NCBI RefSeq assembly: GCF_010501105.1 | Contig: NZ_QVMQ01000029.1 | Location: forward strand, 1,026 to 33,686 | Reading direction: 5' to 3' | DNA: 32,661 nucleotides | From: Dysgonomonas sp. 511 | GTDB lineage: Bacteria; Bacteroidota; Bacteroidia; Bacteroidales; Dysgonomonadaceae | Shown: positions 32,634 through 32,661 of the stretch, piece by piece | Position numbering within the stretch: position 1 is the first letter of the stretch | Layout of the letters: the number at the start of each line of letters is the position of its first letter | The notes under the pieces: generated by a model | The model's database searches: none | Told to the model about the DNA's origin: nothing | Seen by the model: only the letters and a program-made list of their open reading frames with translations | Made by a program: the position numbers and the translations under genes

Positions 32634-32661
32634 TACCCGCTTTGGAACTGGAGCGAACAAC

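Overview
The window looks like a piece of a Bacteroidota chromosome, most likely Bacteroidales and perhaps Dysgonomonas-like (genus is a guess). The signs are TAnnTTTG promoter elements, a tRNA without encoded CCA, SD-poor starts, a TonB-domain secreted protein with an FPGG motif, an ISAon1-type transposase fragment and a Bacteroidota-type LeuRS-YitT / RlmB / RNase P RNA / TsaB / RNase R / AIM24 / RecG gene set.

Region 1 (1-458) is the chromosome left of an insertion and carries part of an IS transposase. Region 2 (459-13560) is a visibly AT-rich integrative element of about 13.1 kb. It is bounded by a 13-bp direct repeat made from the 3' end of tRNA-Phe, whose intact copy lies at 13549-13621. 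It carries a tyrosine recombinase and an excisionase-like HTH protein at the left and a second recombinase at the right. Between them are a noncoding zone with a duplicated hairpin module, a structured leader before a DUF4352-type membrane protein, a putative Rep-like protein, and accessory genes. The accessory genes fall into three groups: (a) a GHKL ATPase + STAS-like protein + PIN nuclease operon; (b) a two-TM protein, a GNAT acetyltransferase, a PIN-GNAT-PUA/EVE-like fusion and an ASCH protein; (c) the right-hand recombinase, translationally coupled (ATGA) to a caspase-fold-like DUF6642-type protein. All three groups have the composition of anti-phage or addiction modules, but none is proven here.

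Region 3 (13622-21122) is ordinary chromosome: a GT-C membrane glycosyltransferase, a 112-bp tandem repeat array, yitT, leuS and rlmB. leuS is unusual. A 444-bp (148-codon) block, flanked by about 34-bp inverted repeats and encoding a DUF559-type nuclease domain, sits in frame at the edge of the LeuRS editing domain. The palindrome in the nearby tandem array resembles the ends of this block.

Region 4 (21123-25998) is decaying sequence: a TonB-domain gene with one internal TAG, a ROK regulator, the first 25-30 codons of a sugar transporter fused to a headless S24 phage repressor, and a 5'-truncated glycosidase-like gene. The last three look like the scar of a transposable prophage that was deleted together with its flanks. 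Region 5 (25999-32661) is housekeeping: rnpB, tsaB, rnr, an AIM24 gene, recG with a GTG start, and a strong promoter at the window end.

The most novel-looking items are the in-frame DUF559 block in leuS, the ATPase-STAS-PIN operon, the recombinase-caspase pair, and the duplicated covarying hairpin at 2303-2733.
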